Positions 51,640 through 62,361 are shown, numbered from the stretch's first letter. The stretch: 64,000 nucleotides of DNA from Paraburkholderia phytofirmans PsJN (GCF_000020125.1 NC_010676.1:1798001-1862000); one strand, 5' to 3'. Notes: a model not told the origin generated them from the letters alone. Made by a program: numbers and translations.

Positions 51640-52454
51640 TGACGCATCTCCGGTTGCGAGGCGTCGGTCTGCGCGGACTGCGTCACCTGCCAGCGCGGCG
51701 GGCGCTTTTCGAGGAACGCATTGACGCCTTCGCGCTGATCGGCGCCGTCGAACAGATCGACAAAGCGCTCGCGCTCCAGCGCCAGCGCCGCCGCGCGCGG
51801 CACGCCGCTGCGGCCCTGATGAATCAGCGTCTTGCTGAAACCGACCGCCTGCGGACTCAAGGTTGCGACGCGCGCAGCCATGACCAACGCCGCATCGCGC
51901 GCTGCGCCCTTTTCCACCACTTCTTCGACCAGACCGATGCGCAACGCCGTCGCCGCATCGACGCGCTCGCCGGTCAGAATCATCCGTTTGGCCCAGCCTT
52001 CCCCGACCAGCCACGGCAGCGTCTGCGTGCCGCAACCGCACGGCAGCAAGCCGACCGCGGTCTCGGGCAGCGCCAGCAACGCATGCTGTTCGGCGATGCG
52101 GATATCGCAGGCCAACGCGCATTCTAGGCCGCCGCCCATCGCATAACCGTTGATCGCCGCGATCACCACGGGCCGCGCGTTCTGCAGGGTTTCGAACGCC
52201 GCGCCGAAGCGCGCCGCCGCCGTGCGCGCGACTTCGCGATTGCCGTCGGCGAAGGTGTTCAGGTCGGCGCCCGCGCTGAAGAACTTGGGACCATCACCGG
52301 TAATCACGATGGCGCGCACGCGCGCCTCGCCGTTCAGGCGTTCGACGGTCTGCTGCAATTGCAGCAAGCCTTCGGGCGTAAACGCGTTGGCCGGCGGCCG
52401 CTTGAGCGTGAGTTGCGCGACGGCGCCGTCGTCCGCGTAGTCGAGTTCGATCAT
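51636..52454 (-). CDS. Enoyl-CoA hydratase (methacrylyl-CoA hydratase of valine pathway)
   Basis: A 272-residue crotonase: MIELDYADDGAVAQLTLKRP, GDGPKFFSAGADLNTFADGN, NGYAMGGGLECALACDIRIA and ALPETAVGLLPCGCGTQTLP. The oxyanion-hole and catalytic Glu motifs (GADL, PETAVGLLPCGCGT) are intact. It hydrates methacrylyl-CoA or a related enoyl-CoA. Overlaps both neighbours by ATGA junctions (51636-51639, 52451-52454). Confidence 0.87.
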   Translation of the reverse strand: MIELDYADDGAVAQLTLKRPPANAFTPEGLLQLQQTVERLNGEARVRAIVITGDGPKFFSAGADLNTFADGNREVARTAAARFGAAFETLQNARPVVIAAINGYAMGGGLECALACDIRIAEQHALLALPETAVGLLPCGCGTQTLPWLVGEGWAKRMILTGERVDAATALRIGLVEEVVEKGAARDAALVMAARVATLSPQAVGFSKTLIHQGRSGVPRAAALALERERFVDLFDGADQREGVNAFLEKRPPRWQVTQSAQTDASQPEMRQ

Positions 52455-53365
52455 GCCGCGCCTCCGTCCTTGCCGTCCTGGCCGTCCTGACGATACAGCT
52501 TGATGACCGCGGAAAAGTCGAGACGTCCCGCGCCTTTCGCGCTCATCGTTTGATAAAGCTGTTGCGCCAATGCGCCGAGATAAACCGGCTGACGCGCGGT
52601 CTTCGCGGCGTCGGTGGCGAGACCGAGATCCTTGAGCATGAGATCCGTGCCGAAGCCGCCCGTGTAACCGCGCGTGGACGGCGCGGTCTCGATCACGCCG
52701 GGCATCGGATTGTAGGTGTCCGAACTCCAGCAGCGCCCCGTCGATGTATTGATGATGCCGCCCAGCACTTTCGCGTCGATGCCGAGCGCCTCGCCGAGCG
52801 ACATGGCTTCGGCGACGCCCGCCATCGTGATGCCGAGCACGAGGTTGTTGCAGATCTTCGCGACCTGGCCCGTGCCGGTGTCGCCGCAATGCACGATGTT
52901 CTTGCCCATCGCCGCAAGCACCGGCTTGACCTGCTCATACGCGCTCGCGCTGCCGCCAACCATGAAGGTCAGCGTGCCGGCCGCCGCGCCGCCGGTGCCG
53001 CCTGAAACCGGCGCATCGACGAAGGTGTTGCCGTGCTGCTGCGCGAGTTCGGCGAACGCCTTCACGCTCGCGGGGTCGATCGTGCTCGAATCGATGATCG
53101 TCACGCCCTTCGCGATGCCGGCGAAAACGCCGTCGTCCGCGCTCAGCACGCTGCGCACATGCGCGGCGGCGGGCAACATGGTGATCACGCATTCCGCGTC
53201 GGTTACCGCGGCTTTCGGCGATGCGGCCGCTTTCGCGCCCGCATCCACGAGCGCCTGCACGGCCTGTGCGTTGAGGTCGAATACGTTGACCGCATGACCC
53301 GCCTTGAGCAGGTTGTGCGCCATTGGCGCGCCCATGTTGCCGAGTCCGATAAAGCCTATTTTCAT
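52451..53365 (-). CDS. mmsB: 3-hydroxyisobutyrate dehydrogenase
   Basis: A 304-residue NAD-dependent dehydrogenase: MKIGFIGLGNMGAPMAHNLL (GxGxxG), DAPVSGGTGGAAAGTLTFMV, the catalytic Lys in GTGQVAKICNNLVLGI, and the C-terminal GYTGGFGTDLMLKDLGLA. It oxidises 3-hydroxyisobutyrate to methylmalonate semialdehyde. ATG 53365 follows GGGAGA; 24 bp after mmsA. Confidence 0.9.
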   Translation of the reverse strand: MKIGFIGLGNMGAPMAHNLLKAGHAVNVFDLNAQAVQALVDAGAKAAASPKAAVTDAECVITMLPAAAHVRSVLSADDGVFAGIAKGVTIIDSSTIDPASVKAFAELAQQHGNTFVDAPVSGGTGGAAAGTLTFMVGGSASAYEQVKPVLAAMGKNIVHCGDTGTGQVAKICNNLVLGITMAGVAEAMSLGEALGIDAKVLGGIINTSTGRCWSSDTYNPMPGVIETAPSTRGYTGGFGTDLMLKDLGLATDAAKTARQPVYLGALAQQLYQTMSAKGAGRLDFSAVIKLYRQDGQDGKDGGAA

Positions 53366-53389
53366 GATGTCTCCCGTGGACGCCAACGT

Positions 53390-54901
53390 TCAGCGCAGGC
53401 TGATGGTCGTGTTCACGCCGTCGTTGACGGTGTCGTCGTCGAACCAGCGCGCGGTGACGGTCTTGGTCTGCGTGTAGAACTGCACGACCTGTTTGCCATA
53501 GGGGCCGAGGTCGCCGAGTTTCGAGCCGCGCGAGCCGGTAAAGCTGAAGGACGGCACCGGCACCGGAATCGGAATGTTGATGCCGACCTGGCCGATATCG
53601 ATCTCGCTCTGGAACTTGCGCGCCGCCGCGCCGCTCTGCGTGAACAGGCCCACGCCGTTGCCGAACGGATTGCGGTTGACCAGCGCGATGGCGTCATCGA
53701 GCGTGGCCGCGTTCAGCACCACCAGCACCGGGCCGAAAATCTCCTGGCGATAGATTTCCATCTCGGTGGTGACATCGGAAAAAACCGTCGGGCCGATGAA
53801 GTTGCCTTGCTCGTAGCCCGGCACTTTGATGTCGCGGCCATCGAGCGCGAGTGTCGCGCCTTCTTTCACGCCCGCTTCGATCAAGCCGAGAATGCGCTGC
53901 TTCGCCGCGCGCGAAACCACCGGGCCGATGTCCGTGTTCGGTTCGTTGCCCGCGTTGACTTTCAACGTCCTGGCCTTGGCGACCAGATCCGGCAACCATT
54001 GCTGCGCGGCGCCCACCAGCACGACCACCGAGGTCGCCATGCAGCGCTGACCCGCCGCACCAAAACCAGCGCCGGCAAGCGCATTCAAGGTCTGCTCGCG
54101 GTTCGCATCGGGCAGCACCACCGCGTGGTTCTTCGCGCCCATCATCGATTGCACGCGCTTGCCGTGTTCGCTGCCGAGGCGGTACACGTGCGTACCGACC
54201 GCCGTCGAGCCGACGAACGAAACGGCCTTGACGAGTTCGTGCGTGCAGAGCGCGTCGACCACCTCCTTGCCACCGTGCACAACATTCAGCACACCCTTCG
54301 GCACGCCGGCTTCGAGCGCGAGTTCGACCAGTTGCATGGTCGAAAGCGGGTCCTGCTCGGAAGGCTTCAGCACGAAGGTATTGCCGCAGACGATCGCCAT
54401 CGGGAACATCCACAGCGGGATCATCGCCGGGAAGTTGAACGGAGTGATGCCGGCGCATACGCCGATCGGTTGGCGCAGCGTGTAGGTATCCACGCCGCCC
54501 GCCACGTTCTCCGCGAATTCGCCCTGCTGCAACGTGCCGATCGAGCATGCATGCTCGACCACTTCGAGGCCGCGAAAGATGTCGCCTTCGGCATCGGGAA
54601 TCGTCTTGCCCTGCTCCGCGCTCAAGGTCCTGGCGATACGCGGCGAATGCTCGCGAATCAGCGCCTGGTACTTCAGCATGATGCGCATGCGCGCGCCGAT
54701 CGGCGTGTCTTTCCAGGTCTTGAACGCGGCGTGGGCGGAACGGATGGCTTCGTTCACTTCGTCGGCGGTGGCGAACGGCACGCGCGCCAGCACCTCTTGC
54801 GTGGCGGGATTGACGATGTCGCGCCATTCGGTGGTCTTCGACTCGACGAACTCGCCGTTGATCAGCAACTTGACGGTGGCAACGGCTGCATTTGCGCTCA
54901 T
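53390..54901 (-). CDS. mmsA: CoA-acylating methylmalonate-semialdehyde dehydrogenase
   Basis: A 503-residue aldehyde dehydrogenase: WRDIVNPATQEVLARVPFA, GVCAGITPFNFPAMIPLWMF, FVLKPSEQDPLSTMQLVELA, VSFVGSTAVGTHVYR, the catalytic Cys in AAGQRCMATSVVVLVG, and PFGNGVGLFTQSGAAARKF. The FNFPAMIP motif and Cys context (GQRCMA) mark the CoA-dependent MmsA branch, giving propionyl-CoA and CO2 from methylmalonate semialdehyde. Confidence 0.9.
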   Translation of the reverse strand: MSANAAVATVKLLINGEFVESKTTEWRDIVNPATQEVLARVPFATADEVNEAIRSAHAAFKTWKDTPIGARMRIMLKYQALIREHSPRIARTLSAEQGKTIPDAEGDIFRGLEVVEHACSIGTLQQGEFAENVAGGVDTYTLRQPIGVCAGITPFNFPAMIPLWMFPMAIVCGNTFVLKPSEQDPLSTMQLVELALEAGVPKGVLNVVHGGKEVVDALCTHELVKAVSFVGSTAVGTHVYRLGSEHGKRVQSMMGAKNHAVVLPDANREQTLNALAGAGFGAAGQRCMATSVVVLVGAAQQWLPDLVAKARTLKVNAGNEPNTDIGPVVSRAAKQRILGLIEAGVKEGATLALDGRDIKVPGYEQGNFIGPTVFSDVTTEMEIYRQEIFGPVLVVLNAATLDDAIALVNRNPFGNGVGLFTQSGAAARKFQSEIDIGQVGINIPIPVPVPSFSFTGSRGSKLGDLGPYGKQVVQFYTQTKTVTARWFDDDTVNDGVNTTISLR

Positions 54902-54973
54902 TCTGGAACTCCTCTGCGGTGGCCGCGAGGCGGCCGGACAGTGACTGGAAGCAAAAGGGATCGACGCAGAGAA

Positions 54974-56665
54974 TCAGCGCAGATCCGGGAAATCTTCTTC
55001 CCAATACTCGTCGGGCAGGCGCGCGGGTTCGGCCTCGCGCTCCATTTCGCGGCGTCGCAATTCGACGCGGCGAATCTTGCCGGAGATGGTCTTGGGTAAT
55101 TCGCTGAATTGCAGGCGTCGAATCCGCTTGTACGGCGCGAGTTTTTCGCGCGAGAACGCGAATACGGCACGCGCGAGTTCGGGGCCGGCTTCGTAACCCT
55201 GGCGCACGGTGACGAACGCCTTAGGCACCGACAGACGCAGCGCGTCGGCGCTCGGTACCACGGCAGCCTCGCCGATCGCCTCGTGTTCGATCAGCACGCT
55301 TTCTAGCTCGAACGGACTGAGGCGGTAATCGGACGATTTGAAGACGTCGTCGGCGCGGCCGACATAGACGTAGTAGCCGTCGTCACGGCGCAGCGCCACG
55401 TCGGACGTGCGGTAGAAGCCGTTGCGCATGGCTTGCGCGGTGGCCTTGGCGTTGTTCGCGTAGCCGGTCATCAGGCCGAGCGGCCGTTGCGCAAGTGGCA
55501 GCGAGATTTCGCCTTCGGTGACGGGCTGGTCATCGGCGTCGATCAGTTCGATCGTGTAGCCCGGCAGCGGACGTCCCATCGAACCCGCGACGACCGGCTG
55601 GCCCGGCGAGTTGCCGATCTGGCAGGTGGTCTCGGTCTGGCCGTAGCCGTCGCGGATCGTAATACCCCACGCGTGCTTCACGCGCTCGATGACCTCGGGA
55701 TTCAACGGCTCGCCGGCGCCGACGATTTCACGCAGCTTGACCGGATAGTCGCTCAGATGCTCCTGCACCAGCATGCGCCAGACCGTCGGCGGCGCGCACA
55801 GCGTCGTGATGTTGAAACGCACCAGCGCGTTCAGCGTGTCTTTCGGCACGAAGCGCGCAAAGTTGAAAACGAACACGCAGGCCTGCGCATTCCACGGCGC
55901 GAAGAAGCAGCTCCACGCGTGCTTGGCCCAGCCTGGCGAGCTGATATTCCAATGGATGTCGTTCGGTTGCAGGCCGATCCAGTACATGGTCGACAGATGG
56001 CCGACCGGATAGCTTTGATGCGTGTGTTCGACCAGCTTGGGCTTCGAGGTGGTGCCTGAGGTGAAGTACAGCAACATCGGGTCGGTGGCCAGCGTAATGC
56101 CTTCGGGCGTGAATTGCGGCGATGCGTCATAGGCCGCGGCCAGGTCGATCCAGCCGTCGCGCGGCGCGCCCACCGAGAGGCGCGTGAGCGGCGCTTCGAG
56201 CGCATCGAATTTGGCCAGCTCCGCGCTATCGACCACCGCGAAATTCGCACCGCCGATCTGCACGCGATCGCGCACGTCATCGGCGGAGAGCTGGGTGGTG
56301 GCGGGCAATACAATCGCGCCGAGCTTCATGGCTGCGAGCATCACGTCCCACAGTTCGACGCGGTTCGGCAGCATCAGCAGCAGGCGGTCGCCGCGGCCCA
56401 CGCCCACGCCGCGCAGGAAATTCGCCATGCGCGCCGAGCGCTCCGACATCTGCGCGTACGACAGGCGCAGGCCGTCGGTGGCCGGATCGTCGACGATCCA
56501 CAGCGCCGGGTTGTCGTTATCGCGCGCGATCACGTCGAAGTAGTCGAGCGCCCAGTTGAACTCGCCTAGCGGCGGCCACGCGAATTCGCGGTAGGCGCGG
56601 TCATAGTCGGTTCGATGGCGCAATAACAGGTCACGCGCGTCGAAAAAGGCCTTCGCTGCAGTCAT
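54974..56665 (-). CDS. AMP-binding acyl-CoA synthetase
   Basis: A 563-residue ligase: P-loop YFTSGTTSKPKLVEHTH (with Ser where Gly is usual), GYGQTETTCQIGNSPGQPVV, RTSDVALRRDDGYYVYVGRA, VFKSSDYRLSPFELESVLIE, and the C-terminal catalytic Lys in LPKTISGKIRRVELR. It activates a short-chain acid, probably isobutyrate or a related branched acid, as CoA ester to feed the acyl-CoA dehydrogenase. Lies 72 bp before mmsA. Confidence 0.87.
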   Translation of the reverse strand: MTAAKAFFDARDLLLRHRTDYDRAYREFAWPPLGEFNWALDYFDVIARDNDNPALWIVDDPATDGLRLSYAQMSERSARMANFLRGVGVGRGDRLLLMLPNRVELWDVMLAAMKLGAIVLPATTQLSADDVRDRVQIGGANFAVVDSAELAKFDALEAPLTRLSVGAPRDGWIDLAAAYDASPQFTPEGITLATDPMLLYFTSGTTSKPKLVEHTHQSYPVGHLSTMYWIGLQPNDIHWNISSPGWAKHAWSCFFAPWNAQACVFVFNFARFVPKDTLNALVRFNITTLCAPPTVWRMLVQEHLSDYPVKLREIVGAGEPLNPEVIERVKHAWGITIRDGYGQTETTCQIGNSPGQPVVAGSMGRPLPGYTIELIDADDQPVTEGEISLPLAQRPLGLMTGYANNAKATAQAMRNGFYRTSDVALRRDDGYYVYVGRADDVFKSSDYRLSPFELESVLIEHEAIGEAAVVPSADALRLSVPKAFVTVRQGYEAGPELARAVFAFSREKLAPYKRIRRLQFSELPKTISGKIRRVELRRREMEREAEPARLPDEYWEEDFPDLR

Positions 56666-56776
56666 TGTCGTCTCCAGTTGGCGCGGTGTATCCGCTTCGC
56701 TTTTTTGTCCCGCTGCTGCACTGCTTTCTATCCGGCGGCCAGGCTATTTTGCACTCAAATGCCGCTTCGTTTGCAT

Positions 56777-57910
56777 TTACACATGCCGCGCGATCAGCAT
56801 GCGTTGCACCTCGCTGGTCCCTTCGTAAATCTGCGTGATGCGCGCATCGCGATAGTGGCGCTCCACCGCGTAGTCCTCCAGATAACCATAGCCGCCATGA
56901 ATCTGAATCGCGTTCGAGCAGATCTCCTCGGCCAGTTCCGACGCGAACAGCTTGGCCTGCGAAGCCTCCGACAAGCACGGCTTGCCCGCCGTGCGCAGCC
57001 GCGCCGCGTGATGCACGAGGAGCCGCGCGGCGTTCAAACGCGTGGCCATGTCGGCGAGCATGTTGGCGATGGTCTGATGCTCCTTCAACGCTTTGCCGAA
57101 CTGGATGCGTTCGTTTGCATAGAGACGCGCGGCATCGAACGCAGCGCGCGCAATGCCCACTGCCTGCGCGGCAATGCCGATGCGCCCGCCTTCGAGATTC
57201 GACAGCGCGATCCGCAAGCCCTCGCCCGGTTCGCCGAGCAGATTGGCTTCCGGCACGGCGCAGTCGTCGAGGGAAATCGGACAGGTGTCCGAAGCGCGAA
57301 TGCCGAGCTTATGCTCCGGCTTGCCGACGTTGAAGCCGGGCGTATCGGTCGGCACGATGAAGGCCGTCAGGCCGCGCTTGCCACGGTCGGGATCGGTCAC
57401 GGCGAAGACAATCGCGAGGTCGGCGCGCGAACCGTTAGTCACGAACTGCTTGCTGCCGTTGAGTATCCACTTGCCATCGCGCAGCACGGCGCGGGTGCGC
57501 AGATTGTTCGCCTCGGAACCGGCCTGCGGCTCGGTCAGACAGAACGCGCCGATACGGCGGCCGGTTGCAAGGTCCTGCAGATAGCGGTCTTTCTGTGCTT
57601 CCGTGCCGAAGTTGAGGATCGGCCCGCAGCCGACCGAGTTATGCACGCTCATCAGCGTGGCGCAGGCGGCGCAGCCGGCGGCGATCTCTTCGAGGGCGAG
57701 CGCATAGGCCACGTAGTCCGTGTAGGAACCGCCCCATTCCGCCGGCACGATCATGCCGAGAAAACCGAGTTCGCCCATCTGCCTGACGACCTCGGCGGGC
57801 AGTTGCGCCTCGCGATCCCATTGGCCAGCATGCGGCGCGAGCTGTTCGGTGGCGAAGTCGCGAGCCGCGTCGCGGATCATCCGTTGTTCGTCGGTGTAGA
57901 AGCTGTCCAT
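56777..57910 (-). CDS. Acyl-CoA dehydrogenase (isobutyryl-CoA dehydrogenase-like)
   Basis: A 377-residue flavoprotein: [40 protein letters not shown] (FAD/substrate site), [60 protein letters not shown], and the catalytic Glu in [18 protein letters not shown]. Likely makes methacrylyl-CoA from isobutyryl-CoA, given mmsAB and the hydratase/hydrolase downstream. First gene of the operon; ATG 57910. Confidence 0.87.
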   Translation of the reverse strand: MDSFYTDEQRMIRDAARDFATEQLAPHAGQWDREAQLPAEVVRQMGELGFLGMIVPAEWGGSYTDYVAYALALEEIAAGCAACATLMSVHNSVGCGPILNFGTEAQKDRYLQDLATGRRIGAFCLTEPQAGSEANNLRTRAVLRDGKWILNGSKQFVTNGSRADLAIVFAVTDPDRGKRGLTAFIVPTDTPGFNVGKPEHKLGIRASDTCPISLDDCAVPEANLLGEPGEGLRIALSNLEGGRIGIAAQAVGIARAAFDAARLYANERIQFGKALKEHQTIANMLADMATRLNAARLLVHHAARLRTAGKPCLSEASQAKLFASELAEEICSNAIQIHGGYGYLEDYAVERHYRDARITQIYEGTSEVQRMLIARHV

Positions 57911-58180
57911 GGCGCTCGGTCCTGTGCTGTGCGTTTGATCGCGGCTGGTTCTCCGCCTCACGTTCGGGTCTGTAAGGCCACGCGGAGCGCGATCGATTGA
58001 GGCCCAGTGTAGGCAAGCCGACCGGCAGGTTCGATGCTCAGCCCGATCAATCTGACTGAGCGCATTTGCCATACTGGTACGATATGAATCCACATAAGCA
58101 CACGATTTCAGGCACTTGTCGAATCGCCACAAGGAAAATGTTGAGCGCTTTTGCCAGCTTCTCCGTCGAAACGGATACGT
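57911..58180. promoter_or_regulatory. Divergent promoter region of the valine operon and its AraC regulator
   Basis: A 270-bp gap between the divergent acyl-CoA dehydrogenase and AraC genes, where regulator binding would be expected. AT-richer stretch TTTGCCATACTGGTACGATAT spans about 58067-58087; no specific operator was recognised. Confidence 0.4.
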
Positions 58181-59218
58181 ATGAAAAACGATAAAGGGAC
58201 GATTTCCGTCAGCATGGTCGAGGAAGCGCTCGCGCTGGCGCGCTCACGCGGCCTCGACGCGCTGCCGCTTGCCGAAGCCGCGGGCATCGCCGCGCCGATG
58301 CTGGCGTCGCCGAAAAGCCGCGTGTCGTCGGCGCAATATGGCGCGCTGTGGGCCGCGATTGCCCGCGCGCTGGACGACGAGTTCTTCGGCCAGGATTCGC
58401 ATCGCATGAAAAGCGGCAGCTTCATCGCCATGACGCAGACGGCGCTCACCGCGCGCAACGGCGGTCAGGCGCTGGCGCGCGCGGTCGGTTTCATGCGGCT
58501 GGTGCTAGACGATCTCGGCGTGCAGATCGAAACCGATGCGCAGCGCGTGCGCCTGCGCTTCGTGGAAAGCGCCGGCGCGCCGCCGCCGGCGATGTTCGCC
58601 TATGCGACCTACTTCATCGTGGTGTACGGGCTGTTGTGCTGGCTGGTCGGGCGGCGCATTCCGCTGCTCGAGGCGCGCTTTCGCTGCGCCGAGCCGTCCG
58701 CCGCGCACGAGTACCGGCTGATGTTCTGCGATCACATGAGCTTCGAGCAGGCCGAGTCGTACGTCGATCTCGCGCCGGCGTTTCTGGAGTTGCCCGTGAT
58801 CCAGACGACCAAGTCCGTCAAGCCCTTCCTGCGCGACGCGCCCGGCAGCTTCATCGTCAAGTATCGCAATCCGGGCTCGCTCGCGGCGCGCGTGCGCAAG
58901 ATGCTGCGCGCCATGCCGATGTCCGGCTGGCCCGCCGCCGATCAGATGGCCGAACGCCTGCACGTCGCCGAGGCCACCATGCGGCGGCGTTTGAAACAGG
59001 AAGGCTATACGTACCAGTCGATCAAGGACGACCTGCGGCGCGACATCGCGATCGGTGAGTTGCAGGACACCGACCGCACCATCGCCGACATCGCGACCTC
59101 AGTCGGATTTGCCGAACCGAGCGCGTTTCATCGCGCGTTTCGCAAGTGGACCGGCATGCGGCCGACCGACTACCGGCCGGCCCGCGCGGATTTCACGCGC
59201 AAGGCGGAATCGGACTAA
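58181..59218 (+). CDS. AraC-family regulator of valine catabolism (MmsR-like)
   Basis: A 345-residue regulator with an N-terminal arabinose-binding-like domain (about 20-190; [40 protein letters not shown]) and a C-terminal AraC double helix-turn-helix ([20 protein letters not shown], then [20 protein letters not shown] and [14 protein letters not shown]). This layout is that of OruR/MmsR-type regulators. It is divergent from the mms operon, so it most likely activates it. ATG 58181 preferred; TTG 58151 is in frame. Confidence 0.82.
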   Translation: MKNDKGTISVSMVEEALALARSRGLDALPLAEAAGIAAPMLASPKSRVSSAQYGALWAAIARALDDEFFGQDSHRMKSGSFIAMTQTALTARNGGQALARAVGFMRLVLDDLGVQIETDAQRVRLRFVESAGAPPPAMFAYATYFIVVYGLLCWLVGRRIPLLEARFRCAEPSAAHEYRLMFCDHMSFEQAESYVDLAPAFLELPVIQTTKSVKPFLRDAPGSFIVKYRNPGSLAARVRKMLRAMPMSGWPAADQMAERLHVAEATMRRRLKQEGYTYQSIKDDLRRDIAIGELQDTDRTIADIATSVGFAEPSAFHRAFRKWTGMRPTDYRPARADFTRKAESD

Positions 59219-59281
59219 GCTGTAAGGAGCAGGCCAGCCTTCTTTTGGGGTATCGGCCCGCGCAGGCCGATACATGTCGGC

Positions 59282-60916
59282 ATGGCGCGGCAGCCGTCAG
59301 CGATGAGCACGTATCCACGTCTCCCGTTCCGGCAGTCCGGCTCACGCATGTCGCCTATCCGCGGCGACATGGCGGGCCGGTTGATGCGCGGCATGACCGT
59401 GCTCGGCATGCTTTTGGCGTTTGGATTCGCGTCGTGCGAATCGAATGTGGCGCTGCGCGCCGCGGTCGCCCCGAACAGCGTCGTCGTCATTCCAGTGAAC
59501 GGAGCGATCAGTCCGGCGAGCGCCGACTTCATCGTGCGCAGCCTGCAGCGTGCCGCTGAAGATCGCGCGCAACTCGCCGTGCTGCAACTGGATACGCCAG
59601 GCGGGCTCGACACGTCGATGCGGCAGATCATCAAGGCGATTCTCGGCTCGCCGGTGCCGGTCGCCACCTTCATCGCCCCGAGCGGCGCACGCGCGGCGAG
59701 CGCCGGCACGTATATCGTCTACGCGAGCCACATTGCGGCGATGGCGCCGGGCACCAATCTCGGCGCGGCGACACCCATCCAGATGGGCATCGGCGGCGCT
59801 GAACCGCCGGGGGGTGGTGGGACGCCGGGGTTGCCGGGCGTTGGTGGCGGTGGTACGGGCGGCGGTGGTCACGCTGGCGGTGCGGGTAACGACGCTGGCG
59901 ATACCGGCGCCGGCAACCCGAGCAAACCCGCTGCATCCGCGCCCACCGGCCCCGCCAGCGCCCTGCCGCTGGACACCCAATCGACCGAGATGCGCAAGCA
60001 GGTCCACGACGCCGCCGCCTACATCCGCGGCCTTGCGCAGATGCGCGGACGTAACGCCGACTGGGCCGAGCGCGCGGTACGCGAAGCCGTGAGCCTGTCG
60101 GCGGCGGATGCGCTCGCGCAGCACGTCGTCGACCTGAACGCGCGCGATGTGCCCGACCTGCTGCGCCAGGTCGACGGCCGCACGCTCGTCACGAGTGCGG
60201 GCAACGTCAAGCTCGACACAGCCAACGCCCGGATCGTCACGCTGGAAGCCGACTGGCGCAGCCACTTCCTCGCCGTGATCACCGATCCCAACGTTGCGCT
60301 GATCCTTCTGATGATCGGCATGTATGGCCTGTTCTTCGAATTCGCCAATCCGGGCTTCGTGCTGCCCGGCGTGGTCGGCGCGATCAGCCTGCTGCTCGGC
60401 CTGTTCGCCATGCAGATGATGCCCATCAACTACGTCGGCCTCGGCCTGATTTTTCTCGGTATCGCTTTCCTGATCGGCGAGGCGTTTCTGCCGACCTTCG
60501 GCTCGCTCGGCTTCGGCGGCGTGGTCGCGTTCGTGATCGGCGCGCTGATGCTGATCGATACCGACGTGCCCGGCTACGGCATCCCTCTGCCGATGATCGC
60601 CGCCGTGACCGTGTTCAGCGTGGTGTTCGTGCTGGGCGTGTCGCGGCTCGCGCTGAGCGCGCGGCGCCGTCCGGTGGTGACGGGTTCGGAAGCAATGATC
60701 GGCAGTGTCGGCGTGGTGCTCGACGGCGGTCTGTCGCCGGCGGACCTCACCGCGGACGGCGCGCTGGCCGGTTGGGCACAAGTGCATGGGGAACGCTGGC
60801 GGGTGTCCAGCACGGCCCCGGTCGCGGCGGGCCATGCGGTGCGCGTCACCGCGCGGCGCGGCCTGACGTTGACCGTGGTGCCCACGGAAGCACGACAACA
60901 AGGAGAAGGCTCATGA
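59282..60916 (+). CDS. NfeD-family membrane serine protease (ClpP-class) with Gly-rich insert
   Basis: The 544-residue protein has an N-terminal membrane segment (about 30-55), a ClpP-class protease domain: [58 protein letters not shown] with the nucleophile Ser in RAASAGTYI, and the Lys region [20 protein letters not shown]; then about five helices ([20 protein letters not shown] and following) and a C-terminal OB-fold ([12 protein letters not shown]). An unusual Gly/Pro-rich insert of about 60 residues (about 180-235) splits the protease domain. NfeD/slipin pairs act in membrane protein quality control. Overlaps the slipin start by ATGA; start codon uncertain (ATG 59303 and others possible). 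Confidence 0.85.
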   Translation: MARQPSAMSTYPRLPFRQSGSRMSPIRGDMAGRLMRGMTVLGMLLAFGFASCESNVALRAAVAPNSVVVIPVNGAISPASADFIVRSLQRAAEDRAQLAVLQLDTPGGLDTSMRQIIKAILGSPVPVATFIAPSGARAASAGTYIVYASHIAAMAPGTNLGAATPIQMGIGGAEPPGGGGTPGLPGVGGGGTGGGGHAGGAGNDAGDTGAGNPSKPAASAPTGPASALPLDTQSTEMRKQVHDAAAYIRGLAQMRGRNADWAERAVREAVSLSAADALAQHVVDLNARDVPDLLRQVDGRTLVTSAGNVKLDTANARIVTLEADWRSHFLAVITDPNVALILLMIGMYGLFFEFANPGFVLPGVVGAISLLLGLFAMQMMPINYVGLGLIFLGIAFLIGEAFLPTFGSLGFGGVVAFVIGALMLIDTDVPGYGIPLPMIAAVTVFSVVFVLGVSRLALSARRRPVVTGSEAMIGSVGVVLDGGLSPADLTADGALAGWAQVHGERWRVSSTAPVAAGHAVRVTARRGLTLTVVPTEARQQGEGS

Positions 60917-61686
60917 TCGGTTTCACATTCGGCTTCACCAGCATCCTGATTCTGCTGGTGGCCGCGCTGGTCGCCTCATCGATACGGATTTTTCGGGAGT
61001 ACGAACGCGGCGTCGTGTTCATGCTCGGGCGTTTCTGGAAGGTCAAGGGCCCGGGCCTCGTGCTGATCATTCCTATCGTGCAGCAGGCCGTGCGCATGGA
61101 TCTGCGCACCGTCGTGTTCGACGTGCCTCCGCAAGACGTGATCACGCGCGACAACGTCTCGGTGAAGGTCAACGCAGTGGTGTATTTCCGTGTGGTCGAT
61201 CCGGAGAAAGCCGTGATCCAGGTGGCGCGCTACTTCGAGGCAACCAGCCAGTTATCGCAGACGACCTTGCGCGCGGTGCTCGGCAAGCACGAACTCGACG
61301 AACTGCTGGCCGATCGCGAGCAGCTCAATGCCGATATCCAGAAAGTGCTCGATGCCCAAACGGACGCGTGGGGCATCAAGGTGTCGATCGTGGAAATCAA
61401 GCACGTGGATATCAACGAAACGATGATTCGCGCGATTGCCCGCCAGGCCGAGGCCGAGCGCGAGCGGCGCGCCAAGGTGATTCACGCGGAAGGAGAATTG
61501 CAGGCCTCGCAGCACCTGCTGGAAGCGGCGCAGACGCTGTCGCGCCAGCCCCAGGCCATGCAATTGCGCTACCTGCAAACCCTCACGACGATTGCCGCGG
61601 ACAAGAACTCGACGATCGTCTTCCCGCTGCCGATCGACCTGCTGAGCGCTGTATTGGACCGTTTCAGCAAGCCGTCGGCGCCGTGA
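60913..61686 (+). CDS. Slipin (stomatin/SPFH-family) membrane protein
   Basis: A 257-residue SPFH protein: an N-terminal membrane hairpin ([20 protein letters not shown]), then the SPFH core [80 protein letters not shown] and ending [20 protein letters not shown]. Slipin partners with the NfeD protease, which cleaves the slipin C-terminus in archaeal homologues. Starts in a four-base overlap with the NfeD stop. Confidence 0.9.
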   Translation: MIGFTFGFTSILILLVAALVASSIRIFREYERGVVFMLGRFWKVKGPGLVLIIPIVQQAVRMDLRTVVFDVPPQDVITRDNVSVKVNAVVYFRVVDPEKAVIQVARYFEATSQLSQTTLRAVLGKHELDELLADREQLNADIQKVLDAQTDAWGIKVSIVEIKHVDINETMIRAIARQAEAERERRAKVIHAEGELQASQHLLEAAQTLSRQPQAMQLRYLQTLTTIAADKNSTIVFPLPIDLLSAVLDRFSKPSAP

Positions 61687-61815
61687 GCCGCAGGATCATT
61701 CAGCCCGGTTTGGTTCACTGGGCGAAATGGTGCATTGCCTTCAATCGCCTTACTCGAAATGCATACCAAAACTAAAATGCCGGGGTCGTTTTTAACCGCT
61801 CCATAGGAGCTCGTC

Positions 61816-62073
61816 ATGAAAATCGTTTCTTTGGCTGGACTCGGCGCGCTGTTGGCCGCCGTGAGTATGAGCACCGCGTTTGCGCAGTCGGCGCGGCCTT
61901 ACGATCCGTCGGCGCCGAAAACGCGCGCCCAGGTGAAAGCCGATCTGGCCGAATGGCGTGCCGCCGGCTACGATCCGCTCGACTGGATCGACTATCCGCA
62001 GAATGCGCAACGCGCGGGCCGCATCGTCGCGGCACGGCATGCGCAGGAATCGGGTGGGACGATGACGCAGTAA
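61816..62073 (+). CDS. DUF4148 secreted protein
   Basis: An 85-residue exported protein: signal peptide MKIVSLAGLGALLAAVSMST (cleaved after AFA), then KTRAQVKADLAEWRAAGYDP and NAQRAGRIVAARHAQES. Second member of this family in the window. AGGAGCTCGTC precedes ATG 61816. The 8-bp repeat array begins 72 bp after its stop. Confidence 0.85.
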   Translation: MKIVSLAGLGALLAAVSMSTAFAQSARPYDPSAPKTRAQVKADLAEWRAAGYDPLDWIDYPQNAQRAGRIVAARHAQESGGTMTQ

Positions 62074-62144
62074 CGCGAGCCACCGCGCGGCATGCGGGGC
62101 TGCCTGCGACTGCAACGGTCGCGGGCGTGGTCGGGCCCGCATGC

Positions 62145-62272
62145 CTTTCCCGCTTTCCCGCTTTCCCGCTTTCCCGCTTTCCCGCTTTCCCGCTTTCCCG
62201 CTTTCCCGCTTTCCCGCTTTCCCGCTTTCCCGCTTTCCCGCTTTCCCGCTTTCCCGCTTTCCCGCTTTCCCG
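62145..62272 (+). repeat. Sixteen perfect tandem copies of an 8-bp repeat
   Basis: The unit CTTTCCCG repeats 16 times without error over 128 bp. Because 8 is not a multiple of 3, every frame stays open through it and reads a repeating 8-residue pattern (for example FPLSRFPA). It lies between the DUF4148 stop and the YaiI start (89 bp before it), where copy-number change could alter the leader or promoter spacing. Confidence 0.98.
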
Positions 62273-62361
62273 CAACATCGTAAATTCCCTTGCCGCGCCG
62301 CCCTGCGCGCTGGCAAGGTATCATCTCGCCCCTTCGACAACCCGCTGCCGGAATCCGAACC

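Noticed and set aside
62145..62272. CRISPR array
   Set aside because: Units are 8 bp with no spacers; a simple tandem repeat.
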